Shown: piece by piece, positions 10,708 to 21,966 of the stretch
Layout of the letters: each line of letters starts with the position of its first letter
Position numbering within the stretch: position 1 is the first letter of the stretch
DNA from: Karstenula rhodostoma CBS 690.94
Lineage: Eukaryota > Ascomycota > Dothideomycetes > Pleosporales > Didymosphaeriaceae
Direction: 5' to 3'
NCBI GenBank assembly: GCA_010093485.1
Contig: MU001492.1
Span: forward strand, 522,228 to 586,227
DNA: 64,000 nt
Position numbers and translations under genes: made by a program
The notes under the pieces: model-generated
What the model saw: the letters and a program-made list of their open reading frames with translations, nothing else
The model's database searches: none
What the model was told of the DNA's origin: nothing

Positions 10708-11851
10708 ATGGATAGTCGGATGCCGTTGTAAATCGCACAGTAAATGCGATTGTGGCTGTATATACCACGCGTGTTGCTCAGCGATGCATTTACGCTTAAT
10801 GTCTGGATGATTAACAAATCAAAAGATCAGCTCGAATCCCATTACTGATACCTCCGATGACGTATTCGGGGACGCGCTTGCTATATTTGGACCCTGCCAT
10901 TGAATTTCAAGCCCACCATGTCCACGAGTATCCCTTCATCCTCTCTGCACATTCGCCACTAACGCATCACATAACAACCCAGGGCTCCAGGATACGACAT
11001 GACGCGTTTTTCGAGATGGTGTCACAGCCGCACACCCTTTAGCGCCCACATACGCTTTACACGCGTCCTCATGGGGCCCACACACCACGACATGACAAAG
11101 ACCAACATGGTTGACGTCCGGGATGTCGCAATAACAAAGACCGGCTAGCTTGCTTGCCTAACCGACGGTGCGGCCCTGCCAAGGATGATGTTCCATATCG
11201 TCTGCATTCGTGTTCGATAACATATCGACGTCCTCCACACAACCTTAGGCGACGTTCTCAGGTGTGACGGGTTTGCCTGATCGATGTCTGCAGCGGTCAA
11301 TGCCGACACAACATGACCTTACACAAAGACCTTGGTGGATTCGCCAAGCAATTGCCTAGCCTCGAGCTATCACCAAGCCCGCAATCTGACTGCCCCCAGG
11401 GGGCCTGCACTCCAGCGATCTGCGAATGGTCTTTCGATCCGCTGGCTGAGTCCGCCCAGCCTTTGCGCCCAGGCAGGTTTAGCCTCCGCTGTGCGCGCCG
11501 TGAAGTGATTTTTGTGTCGCGGCTTAACATGGGTGTGCTTTGAGGTGCAGGCCGATGTGAGTGTACTACGACCTGTGCGTGAGAGGCGTACCCGCCCACG
11601 TGTGAACGAGGTCTGGGAGGGCAGATGGGCTTGTTGGACAGGAGGCCGCGTTAAGTGTGGACGCGACTTAGTCCTTGGAACCTAAGCCAAGCATCTTGTC
11701 TTCTTGGTGTAAGTAAAACTGCCCTGCCCGCTCCGCTTGGATGGTGTTTGGCCTCCTTCACTCCTCTCTGCATTGCTGGATCATGGCCTCATCGCGTTGA
11801 TGGACGAGCTGGCCTTGAAGCGCCACTAGCGACGAAGACGATACCATCAGT
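10708..11851. other. Intergenic, no gene seen
   Basis: 1144 bases between TCP1 and the RTA1-family gene. Short frames on both strands lack coding character. Nothing resembling a tRNA or a transposon was found. The right end is presumably the promoter of the RTA1-family gene. Confidence 0.5.
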
Positions 11852-12951
11852 ATGGGCGCGATATTGGAGCCGCTGAAGACGCGCTATTTCGAGTTACCGA
11901 AAAGAGAACATCCCGAGCAATATGGTCAGTCTAGCCCTGTTTATGTCTCAATCTAGACGCATGTACTAAGTGCCTGATAGCCTTCAATCCATTCATCTAC
12001 GACCCCAACGTACCTTGCGCGATAGTTGGCGCCATCGTCATCCTATCGCTTTCAGCGATTCTCGTCTACCAATATGTGCGCTACCGCTCGTGGTTTTTCT
12101 GGACCGCCCTCATCGGCATCCTCATGGAGGTTATCGGCTACATCTGCCGCCTAGTATCAGCGACCGACACCGAACCTAATGGCCCCTTCCTCATCGCCTT
12201 CCTCATGATCCTACTCGCACCGAGCTTCTTAGCAGCAGCCTGCTACATGGCCTTCAGCCGCATCGTCTGGTTCTCCTGCCCCACGCACGCCCTGCGATTC
12301 AAGACGCTATGGTGCTTCCCCCGCTACATCACCCCCACGTTCGTCATCTTCGACCTCTTCAGCTTCGTCATCCAACTCGCGGGCGCGAGCACCATCAGCC
12401 GGGCCTACGACCACGACGCCTCCCCCTCGCGCAGCATCGAGTCCGCCGAGCAGCGCGTCCTCGTCGGTCGAGTCCTGCTCATCCTCGGCCTCATCCTGCA
12501 GCTGAGCTGCTACATGGCCTTTGCCATCATCGCCATGCGTTATTTCGTCATCAGCCTCCACTGGCGCCACGAGGACCTCGGCGACTTCCACATGTTCCGC
12601 CGCCTGTCCTACTTCATCAACATCGCGGCAGGGCTTATCACGCTGCGCGCCATCTACCGCACGCTGGAGATTCCGCAGGATAAGACGACTGGGCTGAAGT
12701 ATCTGCAGCAGCACGAGTGGTGCTTTTGGTTCTTTGATGCAGTCCCCGTCGCGCTGGTGCTCCTCGTCATGGCGGTGTGGCATCCAGGGAGGTACCTGCC
12801 GCGCAGCTACACAGGATGGGTGCTGGACAAGACGAGGGCGGTAAGGGAAAAGGAGCAGCTGCGGCCTGGGAGCTCAGCGGAGGAGACGCAGATGAAAAAC
12901 TTTACGCCCAAGGATTTCCAGCCGAGGGAGAGCATGACGATCCAGGTCTGA
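11852..12951 (+). CDS. RTA1-domain multispanning membrane protein
   Basis: Two exons (11852-11924 and 11981-12951) with a 56-nt intron (GTCAGT...GATAG) encode 347 aa. The first exon gives MGAILEPLKTRYFELPKREHPEQY; the second opens with FNPFIYDPNVPCAIVGAIVI and continues through about seven hydrophobic helices. Family-typical segments include WTALIGILMEVIGYICR, LLAPSFLAAACYMAFSRIV, PTFVIFDLFSFVIQLAGAS and AIYRTLEIPQ, followed by HEWCFWFFDAVPVALVLLVMAVWHPG. RTA1-family proteins sit in the plasma membrane and affect resistance to membrane-active compounds and handling of sphingoid bases. The C-terminal 60 residues are hydrophilic and probably cytosolic. The exact substrate is unknown. Confidence 0.88.
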
Positions 12952-13254
12952 CAGTTGTTCTCCGGGCTCTGGCGTGTGCTACTCTTGTTTTGGGTGATTG
13001 TTGGGAGGAATTAGCTTATGATACCAATGCATTGACGGCGTTAAGGGATGTGATGATAATACAAAAGAGTGTTTACTAGCTGGAAGGATACTACACGACA
13101 CGCGGTGTTATACAGAAAGTGCATCGGTTGGGTTTCTATGTACAGTGTTGGCTGGCATTCTACTCTGCATGCATCGCTCCTCCATTGTCGATAACTATAC
13201 ACAAGCGAAAGAAGCGAAGGAAATCCCCCAATCTATCCCACGCTACTCAGTGCT
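12952..13254. other. 3' intergenic between convergent genes
   Basis: 303 bases between the converging RTA1-family and GH7 genes. I see only 3' UTR-like sequence. Confidence 0.5.
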
Positions 13255-14778
13255 CTATGCGGGTTGCGCGAAGGTCGATCCAATGGGGCCGAACTTGATG
13301 TTGGAGTAGATGACGGTAGCATCAGGCGAGTTAGTCTCAACATCATCGGGCTTGCCCGAGTCAGTTCCGCAAGTACCACGACCCACGCCGGGGGTGCTAG
13401 GGTCCTTGTCGGTGGGGTATGTCGAGTCGAGCCAGAGCATGTTGACGGCGTGGTCATCCCACAGCGACATGACGAGGACGTGGCCCTTTGCGAGGGAGGC
13501 GCCCATCTGCTTGAGGCCGCCACGGTCCTGGAAGGACGTGGTGTCGCCAAAGGCCTTCTTCTGGGCGTCGCACCAGCTGTCGGTGATGGAGTTGCCTGTG
13601 ACGCCGTCGACGGTGGAGTCGGAGTTCTTGAAGACCTTGCCGTTCTGCACGTAGAAGCGCTTGATTTCGGTGAGGGAGCTGCCGGAGCCGACAAACTGCG
13701 TGACGACGGTCATCTTCTTGGTGGTGTCGAGGGTCAGGCCGGGGCCGTAGAAGTCCTTGACGCCCATGCGGTAGGACTGGGCGGGTGTTAGTACGAGCGC
13801 GTGGTGGGGGAGGGACTTGTACGCACGTTGAAGTCACATCCGTCTTTGTCGCAAACACCGCCGTAGCGGTTGTCGCCGTCGCCGCAGTCGTTGCCGGTGC
13901 ACGCGACGAAGCCGAGCTGCTTGCACGGGTGGGGAGTGTAGGCGGTGGAGATGGAGTTGGCCTCCCAGAGATCCATCTCGGCGCAGCAGGCGCCTATCTT
14001 TCCGCTGCCGGCGTTCTTGTCGTTGGGGCTGGGCTCCCAGCCCTCGGAGTTGGCTGCTCCGTTGATCCACTTGATGTCGTGCGGGCACTGGGAATCGCAG
14101 TATCCTGTGGCATGTCAGTTGCGGATCAAGGAATGATGGTGTCCAACTCACCAGTTCCGTACTTGGCACCGGCCTTGTTGTTGCCCTTGCCTATGCCACC
14201 ATCGGCGGCCATTTCGACGGTGTAGAGAGCACCGTTGAGACCACAGGGAAGCTTGGATACATCGACGTCGAAGGTGAACTCCTTGCCGATGAAGTTGAAC
14301 ATCTGGTACTTGCTGTCGGACTCCATGAGGTAGGTACGAGAGCCGATATTAGTGGAGTACTGGCCCTTGGTGACGAACTTCAAGGACAGGGCGTTGCCGC
14401 TGGTGCTGATGCCATAGGTTCCAGAGTAGTCAGCGCCATCAATAGCACAGTTCTTCGCGCAGTCAGCGCCGGTCGCACATGTCGACGCGTTCCAGGCGTT
14501 GTCGGTGTAGCAGTTGGTGTATCCGCTGGTGACGTGGGCCCATCGCCAGTTGGAGTCGAGAGTGATGGAACCCGACTTGGTGGTGCAGCTTTTGCCGCCA
14601 GTGCCAGTGCAAGTCTGCCAGCTCATTGTGGGGTGCTTCTCAGACTGGTCGCAAGTTAGCACGAGGGACATGCAGTATCTGAGTTTCGAGGCAGCCTTGC
14701 CTGAGAAGTGCCGACCTGCTGAGCGGTGGCGGCCCCGAAAACGGAGAGAGACGCGAGGGCGAATGTCTTGTACTGCAT
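13255..14778 (-). CDS. Secreted GH7 cellobiohydrolase (no CBM)
   Basis: Four exons (14778-14701, 14644-14152, 14104-13827, 13776-13255) encode 456 aa. The enzyme releases cellobiose from cellulose chain ends outside the cell. A signal peptide ([19 protein letters not shown]) precedes the mature start QQVGTSQ. Core hallmarks are [22 protein letters not shown], the catalytic motif EMDLWEAN (nucleophile Glu, Asp, acid/base Glu), [19 protein letters not shown], and [16 protein letters not shown]. The loop [18 protein letters not shown] favours a cellobiohydrolase over an endoglucanase. The protein ends at [12 protein letters not shown], so it has no linker or cellulose-binding module. Intron 1 (14645-14700) is best modelled as GC-AG (CAG|GCAAGG), giving [16 protein letters not shown]; a weaker GTCGGC donor 15 nt upstream would also keep the frame but delete VGTSQ. 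Introns 2 and 3 are 47 and 50 nt. Confidence 0.95.
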
Positions 14779-14840
14779 CTTGACTGCTGTAGAGAACGAC
14801 TGTCAGATGGTGAAGAATCCGTGAGTCCTGGGTCTGCTAT

Positions 14841-14848
14841 CTTATATA
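14841..14848 (-). promoter_or_regulatory. TATA box of the cellobiohydrolase gene
   Basis: On the minus strand this reads TATATAAG, 63-70 bases upstream of the ATG at 14778, a normal position for a strongly induced fungal cellulase gene. The sequence match is direct; its use is inferred from position. Confidence 0.65.
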
Positions 14849-15026
14849 CACATTCTTTCGTTGCCACTGAGGTCGACCACACGAGCATCAGTATAGGGTC
14901 CACCACCAAATGAACTTTTCTTCCGACGGTACCGACAAATTACCGCCAATCTCAGAAGACATACGGCTCTTCGGTCCTGCGACATGCGCATGCGGTAGCA
15001 TGCAAATGAAAAGAAGATGAGATCTA

Positions 15027-15049
15027 CCCCAGTGGGGAGAACTCTGGGG
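15027..15049. promoter_or_regulatory. CreA/Cre1-type site cluster
   Basis: Three matches to the CreA consensus SYGGRG lie within 23 bases: CTGGGG on the minus strand at 15027-15032, GTGGGG at 15032-15037 and CTGGGG at 15044-15049 on the plus strand. They are about 250-270 bases upstream of the GH7 start. CreA represses cellulase genes on glucose and usually needs closely paired sites. Occupancy is inferred. Confidence 0.5.
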
Positions 15050-17722
15050 TACTTGCGGTACCTAACGCACATCCCTGTTTCTAGAAAGCGTCGGAGCCTG
15101 GTGACCACCGGCCAAAGAAGACGGCGCCTAGTCACTTTGGTTAAATACATATGCGAGCGAGACGATCTTTTCCCAATTTGTGGTCAACACATGATAGATA
15201 CAGCCTTCAACAATGGGGTGGTAGTATATTGTCGTGAAAGCAGTGAAACAATTGCACATCATCCGAGGCGTTTTCCCGCGGTGCAAACCTTGTGCCTGGT
15301 GCGGATTGAACCATTTTTGAAGGCGATATATCGTATCATACACCATGAGTACAGATGCAGGCGTGTGCAGAATCCTTGTTGACAAGTTTTGGTAGGGCAA
15401 AAGTCATAGGTCAGCATGGACCCTTGCCTGAACTACGTTTCAAAACCTGGATCGATTATATGGATACTGCTGCCCCCCTGGGCAGTCATATTAAAGAAGG
15501 TTCCAGGAGATCAGTTCCGAGCAGGGTAGGAAGATGGGAGAGAGACTCATAGTACACCGAGATCCGCGGCCCAGGACATCGGAGAGGATGAAGCGCGTAA
15601 TACGAGCCCTGGCTGAAAAAGTTGTGCTACTCCAGGGACCTCAAGCTCTTACCTCAGAACCATGACCTCGCCGTATCATTACTCCGGCCTTGCATATACT
15701 GTTCGCTTGGTGTTCTAGCGTCAATGTGCCTTGTCAGATATCTTCGCCGAGTGATCGCCGCCATATCCAAATTGAAAGCGACAGTGATGCTGCGGCCTAC
15801 GGGAGAGTATTTGACCTTGGCATAGTGAGAATCTTCCCATGGCGGAGCACGCGGGACGTTTTTCCAAAATATAGTGGTCTTCTCTTCAGATTAGCTATTA
15901 GCAGGGCTAACAAGCGGCTTCCATCCACACAACTGAATCTGCATGCACGGATGTTTTTGGTGGGGGTAAGCAAGGGTGGTACATTCCCATACCTGACAGG
16001 GGTATACATACCTCGGACTTATGCTTGCTAGCGTACACAAAGCCGCTTCGCTACGACTCACAATGGCGCAAAACCTTTAGTCTATGCTCCAGTTCCTCAA
16101 CAAGACGTTTAGAAAGTTCAGTTTGACTGCACGGCACGGATTGCAAGGCGTTCCAATGGATACCTAGAGTTATGAACGGGATGCTACCACCAAATGATTG
16201 GAGGAATTCAGGCTAATCAGTCGATACAGGTAATCTAAGTTCCGACCGGGTATGGTGAAAGATCATCTCCGCACCAAGGTTGAGGCCGCGGACGGGCGCT
16301 AAAAAGAGAAAAACCGGGGGTTTGTGGGGTTTTCATCTAGGTGAGCGAATGATATGAGAGCGGCCGCATCGTGACCTGCGTCAATCGGAGAGCCGCAATC
16401 TTTGTGGGACCGCCGTAAACCACTAGGAACCGGCGCATGTGATATATTTGAGCCAGGATGAAACAGCAAGGTGGTTTAATGTATCCCAAAGTACCATTTT
16501 CACATCGATCGTGGCTATGTTCATGTTGTGTTGTGGAGCCATTGCCGAGGCACTGTCGAAGTTGGAGGAGGAGGAGTTGAAATCATCGTGATCTATTTTC
16601 TTGAGCCTGTGTTTACTCTGGGGTATGTCGAGGTTTTGGACTGGGTACCGTAGCCTGCAGTGAGCTTGGTTTGCCTTCCCTCTTGATACGAGATCAGCGG
16701 AAGCTGTTGGGGCAATTTAATGATGCCGATGTTGTCCAAGAGGACGCATAGCACTCTAAAAGTACGGAACAGTATCTGCGGCTTGGATCGGTCAATGGTT
16801 GCGAGTTAGCGCTGGCCCCAAGTGTGGAGGGCGTGGCAGCAGGAGAGCTGGGGCACCCGTTCCCTCTTACGATCAGCGCCCTGTGGAGCGATAGTCCGGG
16901 TGATCAGCTGAGAACTGATCATGAAAATGATCGTGCGAAGTTCCTTTGTTGCCACGAAGTAGGTGAAGCGGGTCATGCAGATGTGAGGGCGCAACGGCGT
17001 GAGAGGTGTTGCTAAGGTACTCGTCCATACGTGGATTAGCGTCAGTGCGTGCCTTCCGCTAGATGTCCAATTCACGCTCTCGTCCTCGCAGGCTAACGCT
17101 GCTCACTCTATTCTGCTCATGGCGACTCTGTACCAAGATGGACAAGAATCGTGGCCGAGATGCTATCATTCCAGTCGGGTGTTATTCCGCACTGTTTGAT
17201 TCCTTACCTCACGTATTATTTACAGTACAGGACAATGGACCGAATTTCGAGCGCCGAGACTGGTACAGGAGCCATGAGCTGGAGGATGCGTTTTGTAGGA
17301 GCCATATTGGAATCTGCATATCGCAGCTTTGAAAACCTGAAAACCTAGTCAAGTGAGACAGAAGAAATAATTCAGGCAAGATTCCTCTCACTTCACAAAC
17401 GATAATCCGCGGGAGATTCTCAGCTGAGTTATCTCATTAGTAGTAGCACTGCCATCTGTAGTTGACATTGCCTTCTTTCCGGACGCCTTTTCTCTCACTT
17501 TCGGCGAAGCAGCTCAGGCAAGACATATCACCTATTGTCAGTCCTATTGTTCGCTTCTCTCTCTCTCCTCTAATCGCTGCTGCCTATTTGACTTCTAGGG
17601 TCTCTTTGTTTCTACTAATACCTCAATCTTCGGTTCCACTTTCTTCGCTCATTTAGAGCTCGTCTCGAAAGTCTTGCTTAGCAGAGCCTGCATTGAGAAC
17701 AAGCTTAGCTTAGTACGGAAAG

Positions 17723-19384
17723 ATGCCGCCAATTGACATGTGGGACTGGCTTCGATCTATCCCTGAGAAAACTTGTAGCTCACAAGACTCTAGCTTCTCG
17801 TCGCCCGCACAGCAGCTGCACTACAAAACTTTCTCCGAGCTCCACGAGTACGCACTCAAACATGCAAAGGCCACTTACAAGGCTCTCCCCCACCCTTTGC
17901 TTCTCAGATTCGAACATGTGGACCAGGACAAACTTGCACTCTTCCCAAAGAATGCAGACGTTACTGAGTCGCGTCTGTTGGTCGGTTTGAGCAAACACAG
18001 CTACAAGGGCCAGTTTATTCCAGCCTATGCCTACATCTGCAGGAAGAATCAGCTACACCAAGTGTTACTGCGCCTTGGATCCAAGCATCTGAAGGCGAAG
18101 GACTTCGAAGATGTGGAGTGGGAAAAGCCGTTCGATTCAATATACGACGCTTATGGCCAGACCGAGCGTGCAGGCGACAAGATCTGCATCATGGCTGCAT
18201 TCTACTTTCTTGCGACTGAGCGTATTCCCCAGATCACCACCCGCATCAACAGCTTCATGCAAAACTTCACAAAGTTATGCGACAAGATTCACGTGCAGGA
18301 CACCAATGAGGTGGCGTCTTATGTAATTACCACGCCTAAGCTGGTCGGCGATCCGGAAAAAGATCAGAGTCCCCCTTCTGGCCCTTTGAGTCGCCCGTTT
18401 CGTGCCCAATCGAATCAAGCTGTTTCAGAAGCTCAGCAACAGAAGGTGGATAGAAAGGAAGAGCTTGCCGGTGAGGTGTTCGGAACGAGGCAAGACACTT
18501 CAGATACTCAGCTCATCGCAGTGATGTATCGGATCGACGACAAGGGAGATCGATCGACAATCTCTCCCATTAACGATCTGTCTTCCCGCATCAGCTCACT
18601 CACGGTGTGTGATGGCTCGAGTGGTTTGCCTATGGATTCATTGCCTCGTAACAATGTTGACCTACTTCTCGACGTGGCAATCGGCCAGGAAAAGCCTCAG
18701 GTGAAGCCGCATAATCATGCTGAAGACGGCCAGCCGGCCATATCGGAGAAGAAGGTCCTGGTAAGTCCTATAATCCTAGCTACATTATGCTCATGTCCAG
18801 GTATAACTAACCAATCATGGCAGAACATTGACGACCTGGCCGCTTTCGTCAGCAAATTCAGGGAGCTCGAAGCCGAGAACGCTCAGCACCAACAACACGA
18901 AGTCGCGGTCGCGGACCTACAACTCCTGGTCGTCCAATCTCAGAACGATGCGAAGCAGGCGTACACCAATCTCCAAGGTCTCCAAGAGCGATTCCAGAAC
19001 CAAGAGACCGAGATGGAGGAGTTACGCAAAGACCTCGCTAGAACGAAGACCGACTCCACACATGCATACCAAAAGCTTACTCACGACCTTGCTCAGGAGA
19101 AGAGGAAGTTGCAACTGGCTCAGCATATGCGCGACCAGACGCAGACAAGACTTGACAACGCCCAAGCCGAAAAGGAGCGTCTGGAGCAACGCCTTGAAAA
19201 GGTTGAGCAGAACGGAGCATCCAGACAGAAGCTCGCGGCAATAGAGGCAAACTTGGAGGTTTTGGAGGCGGACAGGAAGGGAATGCAGGACAGGATCAAT
19301 TTCCTGGAGGGAGAAGTCCAGGAGGAGAGGAACAAGTTCAACGACTACAAGCGGAAGATTCGTAACTTGTCTCTGGATCCTTGA
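17723..19384 (+). CDS. Unknown protein with C-terminal coiled coil
   Basis: I do not recognise a family. Exons 17723-18760 and 18824-19384 encode 532 aa. The 63-nt intron (GTAAGT...ATGGCAG, with AACTAAC branch) is in frame and free of stops, so it could be mistaken for coding sequence. Residues 1-200 look globular and mixed (for example CIMAAFYFLATERIPQITTR), 200-340 are polar and low complexity, and from about 355 to the end there is an almost uninterrupted heptad-rich coiled coil (AENAQHQQHE, LQERFQNQETEMEELRKDL, LEQRLEKVEQ). This suggests a dimerising scaffold or cytoskeleton-associated role, but that is only inference. The ATG follows a C/T-rich leader and has A at -3. Confidence 0.75.
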   Translation: MPPIDMWDWLRSIPEKTCSSQDSSFSSPAQQLHYKTFSELHEYALKHAKATYKALPHPLLLRFEHVDQDKLALFPKNADVTESRLLVGLSKHSYKGQFIPAYAYICRKNQLHQVLLRLGSKHLKAKDFEDVEWEKPFDSIYDAYGQTERAGDKICIMAAFYFLATERIPQITTRINSFMQNFTKLCDKIHVQDTNEVASYVITTPKLVGDPEKDQSPPSGPLSRPFRAQSNQAVSEAQQQKVDRKEELAGEVFGTRQDTSDTQLIAVMYRIDDKGDRSTISPINDLSSRISSLTVCDGSSGLPMDSLPRNNVDLLLDVAIGQEKPQVKPHNHAEDGQPAISEKKVLVSPIILATLCSCPGITNQSWQNIDDLAAFVSKFRELEAENAQHQQHEVAVADLQLLVVQSQNDAKQAYTNLQGLQERFQNQETEMEELRKDLARTKTDSTHAYQKLTHDLAQEKRKLQLAQHMRDQTQTRLDNAQAEKERLEQRLEKVEQNGASRQKLAAIEANLEVLEADRKGMQDRINFLEGEVQEERNKFNDYKRKIRNLSLDP

Positions 19385-20165
19385 GCGAGTGGCGAAGTTG
19401 TGGAAGGGAGGCATGAGCCGTGGGCGAGACATCACGAGTCGTGCCAATCACCTTCCGAGTGCATTATCTTGCGACGTGGTATCATCCGAAAATAGGGCGA
19501 AAAAGGTCGAGAGCCTCGGAATAATCTAGCACCGAGGCTTTTTCTTCAATGCTCTTTGGTTCAAGGGCTTCGGATATTAGATTTCATACTTTAGCTCATC
19601 AACGAGTTCGAATGCCAAGTTGAATCTTCCCCTCTCGTTACGTCGTGCTTCTTTTTCCGATCTACAGTACTAGGCCACAAGCGTGGGTACTGCATCCATT
19701 AATCAATCCCACTGTCTTCGAAGCTTTCTCTGGCCACTGCATCATATCCGATGCTCAACTGATTCTTCAACAACCTTCCGTACGTAGCTATGGCGCAAAT
19801 CTCGGCGTTTACTGTACAGTCCAAGTCGACAACTCCTCGGAATCCCTACAACGACCACACTCTCCGCCCCCAAGGAAGCACCTCCCATGCCACTTTCAGT
19901 CTAGCCCCGTATGAAGTTCTCCAAATCCCCAGATTGGTGCATGTAGCCGTTGATTCCACCAGCTTGAATTCTCCATATTCAAAATCCCGATAACCCGGAC
20001 TGTAATGGGCAGGCGCAGTGGTAGGGGTGAATAGGTGGAGAAGGAATGGAATGGAATGAAATACTTTGCTGCCGTTTGTTTAGTCTTCGCAACGACCGAC
20101 TGCCCCAGCGCAATGATTCCACTCCCACTCCTCCAGTCCAGCGCCTTCAACAGAGGGAAATACAC
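19385..20165. other. 3' intergenic between convergent genes
   Basis: 781 bases between the coiled-coil gene and the PEP-mutase-family gene, which converge. Several short frames are present, none convincing. Nothing else seen. Confidence 0.5.
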
Positions 20166-20960
20166 CTACAGCCCCTCCCCCCTCAGTATCTTCCCCGCCT
20201 CCTCCGCCACCGCCCCCACACTCCTCACCATAAGCTGCGGCCCCACACTAATCCTCGCGACGCCCACACCCCCAATCTCCCTCAACTCCCCCACCGTCAA
20301 CCCCCCCGATACAACCCTCACAAGACTCACATTCACCCTCCCTCCCAACTCCCTCGCCATCTGCTCCACCTCCCCCCTCGTCGTCCCACCCCTCTCCCTC
20401 CCCCCCCAAATAAACCCCGTCGTAGCACCCGCCTCAAGATACGCCTTCCCCCTTGCGATCGCCTCGTCGATGGACAGCTGGTAAAGCAGCGCATCCGTCC
20501 GCGCATTGACAACGAAGTCCGCCACGCCTGCATCAGCCGCAACCCGCAGGACCGTCTTGACCCGCTCAGCAGCTTCGTCAACCCCATACAACGCGCCCCT
20601 CTCCCGGGAAAAGTCCTCGAGATTAATCCCCACGACCCCGAGACCCAGCAACTTCCGTACGCCCTCCTCCAAGGCGTCGCCGTACCCGTCCTGGAAGTCG
20701 ACGGTGAGCGGTTTGTCGAAGGCCCGCGCAACGGCGGCGACGGATGCGGCGCCGTGGAGGTTGAGGGAGAGGGTGAGGGCGGGGTCATCGATGCCTGCGG
20801 CGCTGGCGATGGCGTAGGAGGCTGTTGCGAGGGCGGTCGTCTCGGGGAGGGCGGCGACGGCGCGCGCGGAGATGGCGTCCCAGACGTTCGCGAGGATGAG
20901 GGGGTCGCCGGGCTTGTGTAGGGCTTTGAAAGTCGTGGCGAGGGTGGATTGGGACGTCAT
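20166..20960 (-). CDS. PEP mutase / isocitrate lyase superfamily enzyme
   Basis: A single exon of 264 aa. It is a phosphoenolpyruvate mutase / isocitrate lyase superfamily TIM barrel. Signatures in order are PLILANVWDAISARAV (start of the barrel), ASYAIASAAG, LTVDFQDGYGD (metal-binding loop), GVVGINLEDF, DFVVNARTDALL and ARISVGPQLM. The KKCGH catalytic-cysteine motif of true isocitrate lyases is not visible, which points to the PEP-mutase-like branch (C-C or P-C bond lyases, oxaloacetate or carboxy-PEP type reactions). The exact substrate cannot be assigned. High GC and a biased third position produce a 291-codon open frame on the other strand, which I reject. No signal or targeting peptide is evident, so it is probably cytosolic. 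Confidence 0.88.
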   Translation of the reverse strand: MTSQSTLATTFKALHKPGDPLILANVWDAISARAVAALPETTALATASYAIASAAGIDDPALTLSLNLHGAASVAAVARAFDKPLTVDFQDGYGDALEEGVRKLLGLGVVGINLEDFSRERGALYGVDEAAERVKTVLRVAADAGVADFVVNARTDALLYQLSIDEAIARGKAYLEAGATTGFIWGGRERGGTTRGEVEQMARELGGRVNVSLVRVVSGGLTVGELREIGGVGVARISVGPQLMVRSVGAVAEEAGKILRGEGL

Positions 20961-21966
20961 GATGGTGCGGAACAGGGCTTGGATTGAGTTGGGAAGCGGT
21001 ACGGTGATCCGGAGTTGCTTTGGTATTGTATGCAGTTTGCGGCAGGGTGGGCGAAGTTGTGGTTTGCCCTCGTGAATCCACCCTCAGTCGTCTTATACAA
21101 CCTTCCACCCGGCACGGAACGAGAATTGACTCATCCACACGCCCTGCGTTTTACTCATCGCGCAACCTAAGTCGGTGGCCACGGAGGCGTGAATGCTTGC
21201 CGAGCCGAGACGGCAACTCGGAGTGCTGTCGAATTGACCAGTAAGCGCCGCAAGAAGTAACCGAGTGCATGAGCGCTAACCACGCTGACTGGTTCCCCTT
21301 GTGACAACGCGGCGCACACGCTGTAGACGCGCAGCGATGTAGTCGAAATGGGGGCCGCTTCGTGAATATGAGCAGGTTTGGGTTTAGGAGCTTTGTAACG
21401 TTGCGCGTGGACCTGCCTGTTAGGGATAACCTGCAGGTATGGACATCACCTGAACACGTAAGAACCTTGGAAGAGTTTCAACATGTAATCGCAATAAGAG
21501 CAATGCTTTGATGATTGTTTGTTCAATTTATACGGAAATCGGGTATTGATATCAATGCATCTTTTCTCGTGGCTGAACCAAAAGTGTCTTTTCCAAACAC
21601 GCACCCTCCGCAGCTAAGCGCCTGCGCATCGAAGGGATCTTGAAACGAAGAGAAAAATCGGAGTGTAATCCGTGAAGGGTCATGTAACCCAACGCTAGTG
21701 AAGAATAAATGGGTATAGATCAAGGGGTATAGTTGTAACGCCGGGGCTAGAAAACGGGAGTCGTAGAGTTCATACCATGCGGGACCATTACAGCAACAGC
21801 TGCATGATGGGCAACACCGAAGGCCGTTCAGCGTAACGCTCATAAAAGCAAGACGAGAATGCATCTTGCTAAGGTCGCGTAGGAGTAGTAGGAGCCCAGA
21901 GCGAGGCACATGCTTAGCACCGCCTCATGGGTCGTTCGCATCGCTGATGCAGCAGTTCGACCAAGA
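20961..21966. other. Intergenic, no gene seen
   Basis: 1006 bases: the promoter side of the PEP-mutase-family gene and the 3' side of the next minus-strand gene. A 128-codon minus-strand frame at 21523-21909 is Cys/Leu rich with no motif and is probably 3' UTR. Confidence 0.5.

Larger units (their letters stand above)
14779..17722. other. Long intergenic upstream of GH7 gene
   Basis: 2944 bases without a supported gene. The left 300 bases hold the cellobiohydrolase promoter elements listed separately. The remainder has only short, mutually unrelated frames. The last 250 bases before 17723 are C/T rich and probably belong to the promoter and 5' UTR of the coiled-coil gene. Confidence 0.5.

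Noticed and set aside
19555..19625. Possible tRNA B-box (ggttcaagg and gttcgaatgcc)
   Set aside because: No cloverleaf can be drawn around either motif and no matching A box is present.
20046..20921. 291-codon plus-strand frame opposite the PEP-mutase-family gene
   Set aside because: His/Pro/Gln/Arg-rich translation with no motif; explained by the strong GC3 bias of the true gene on the minus strand.
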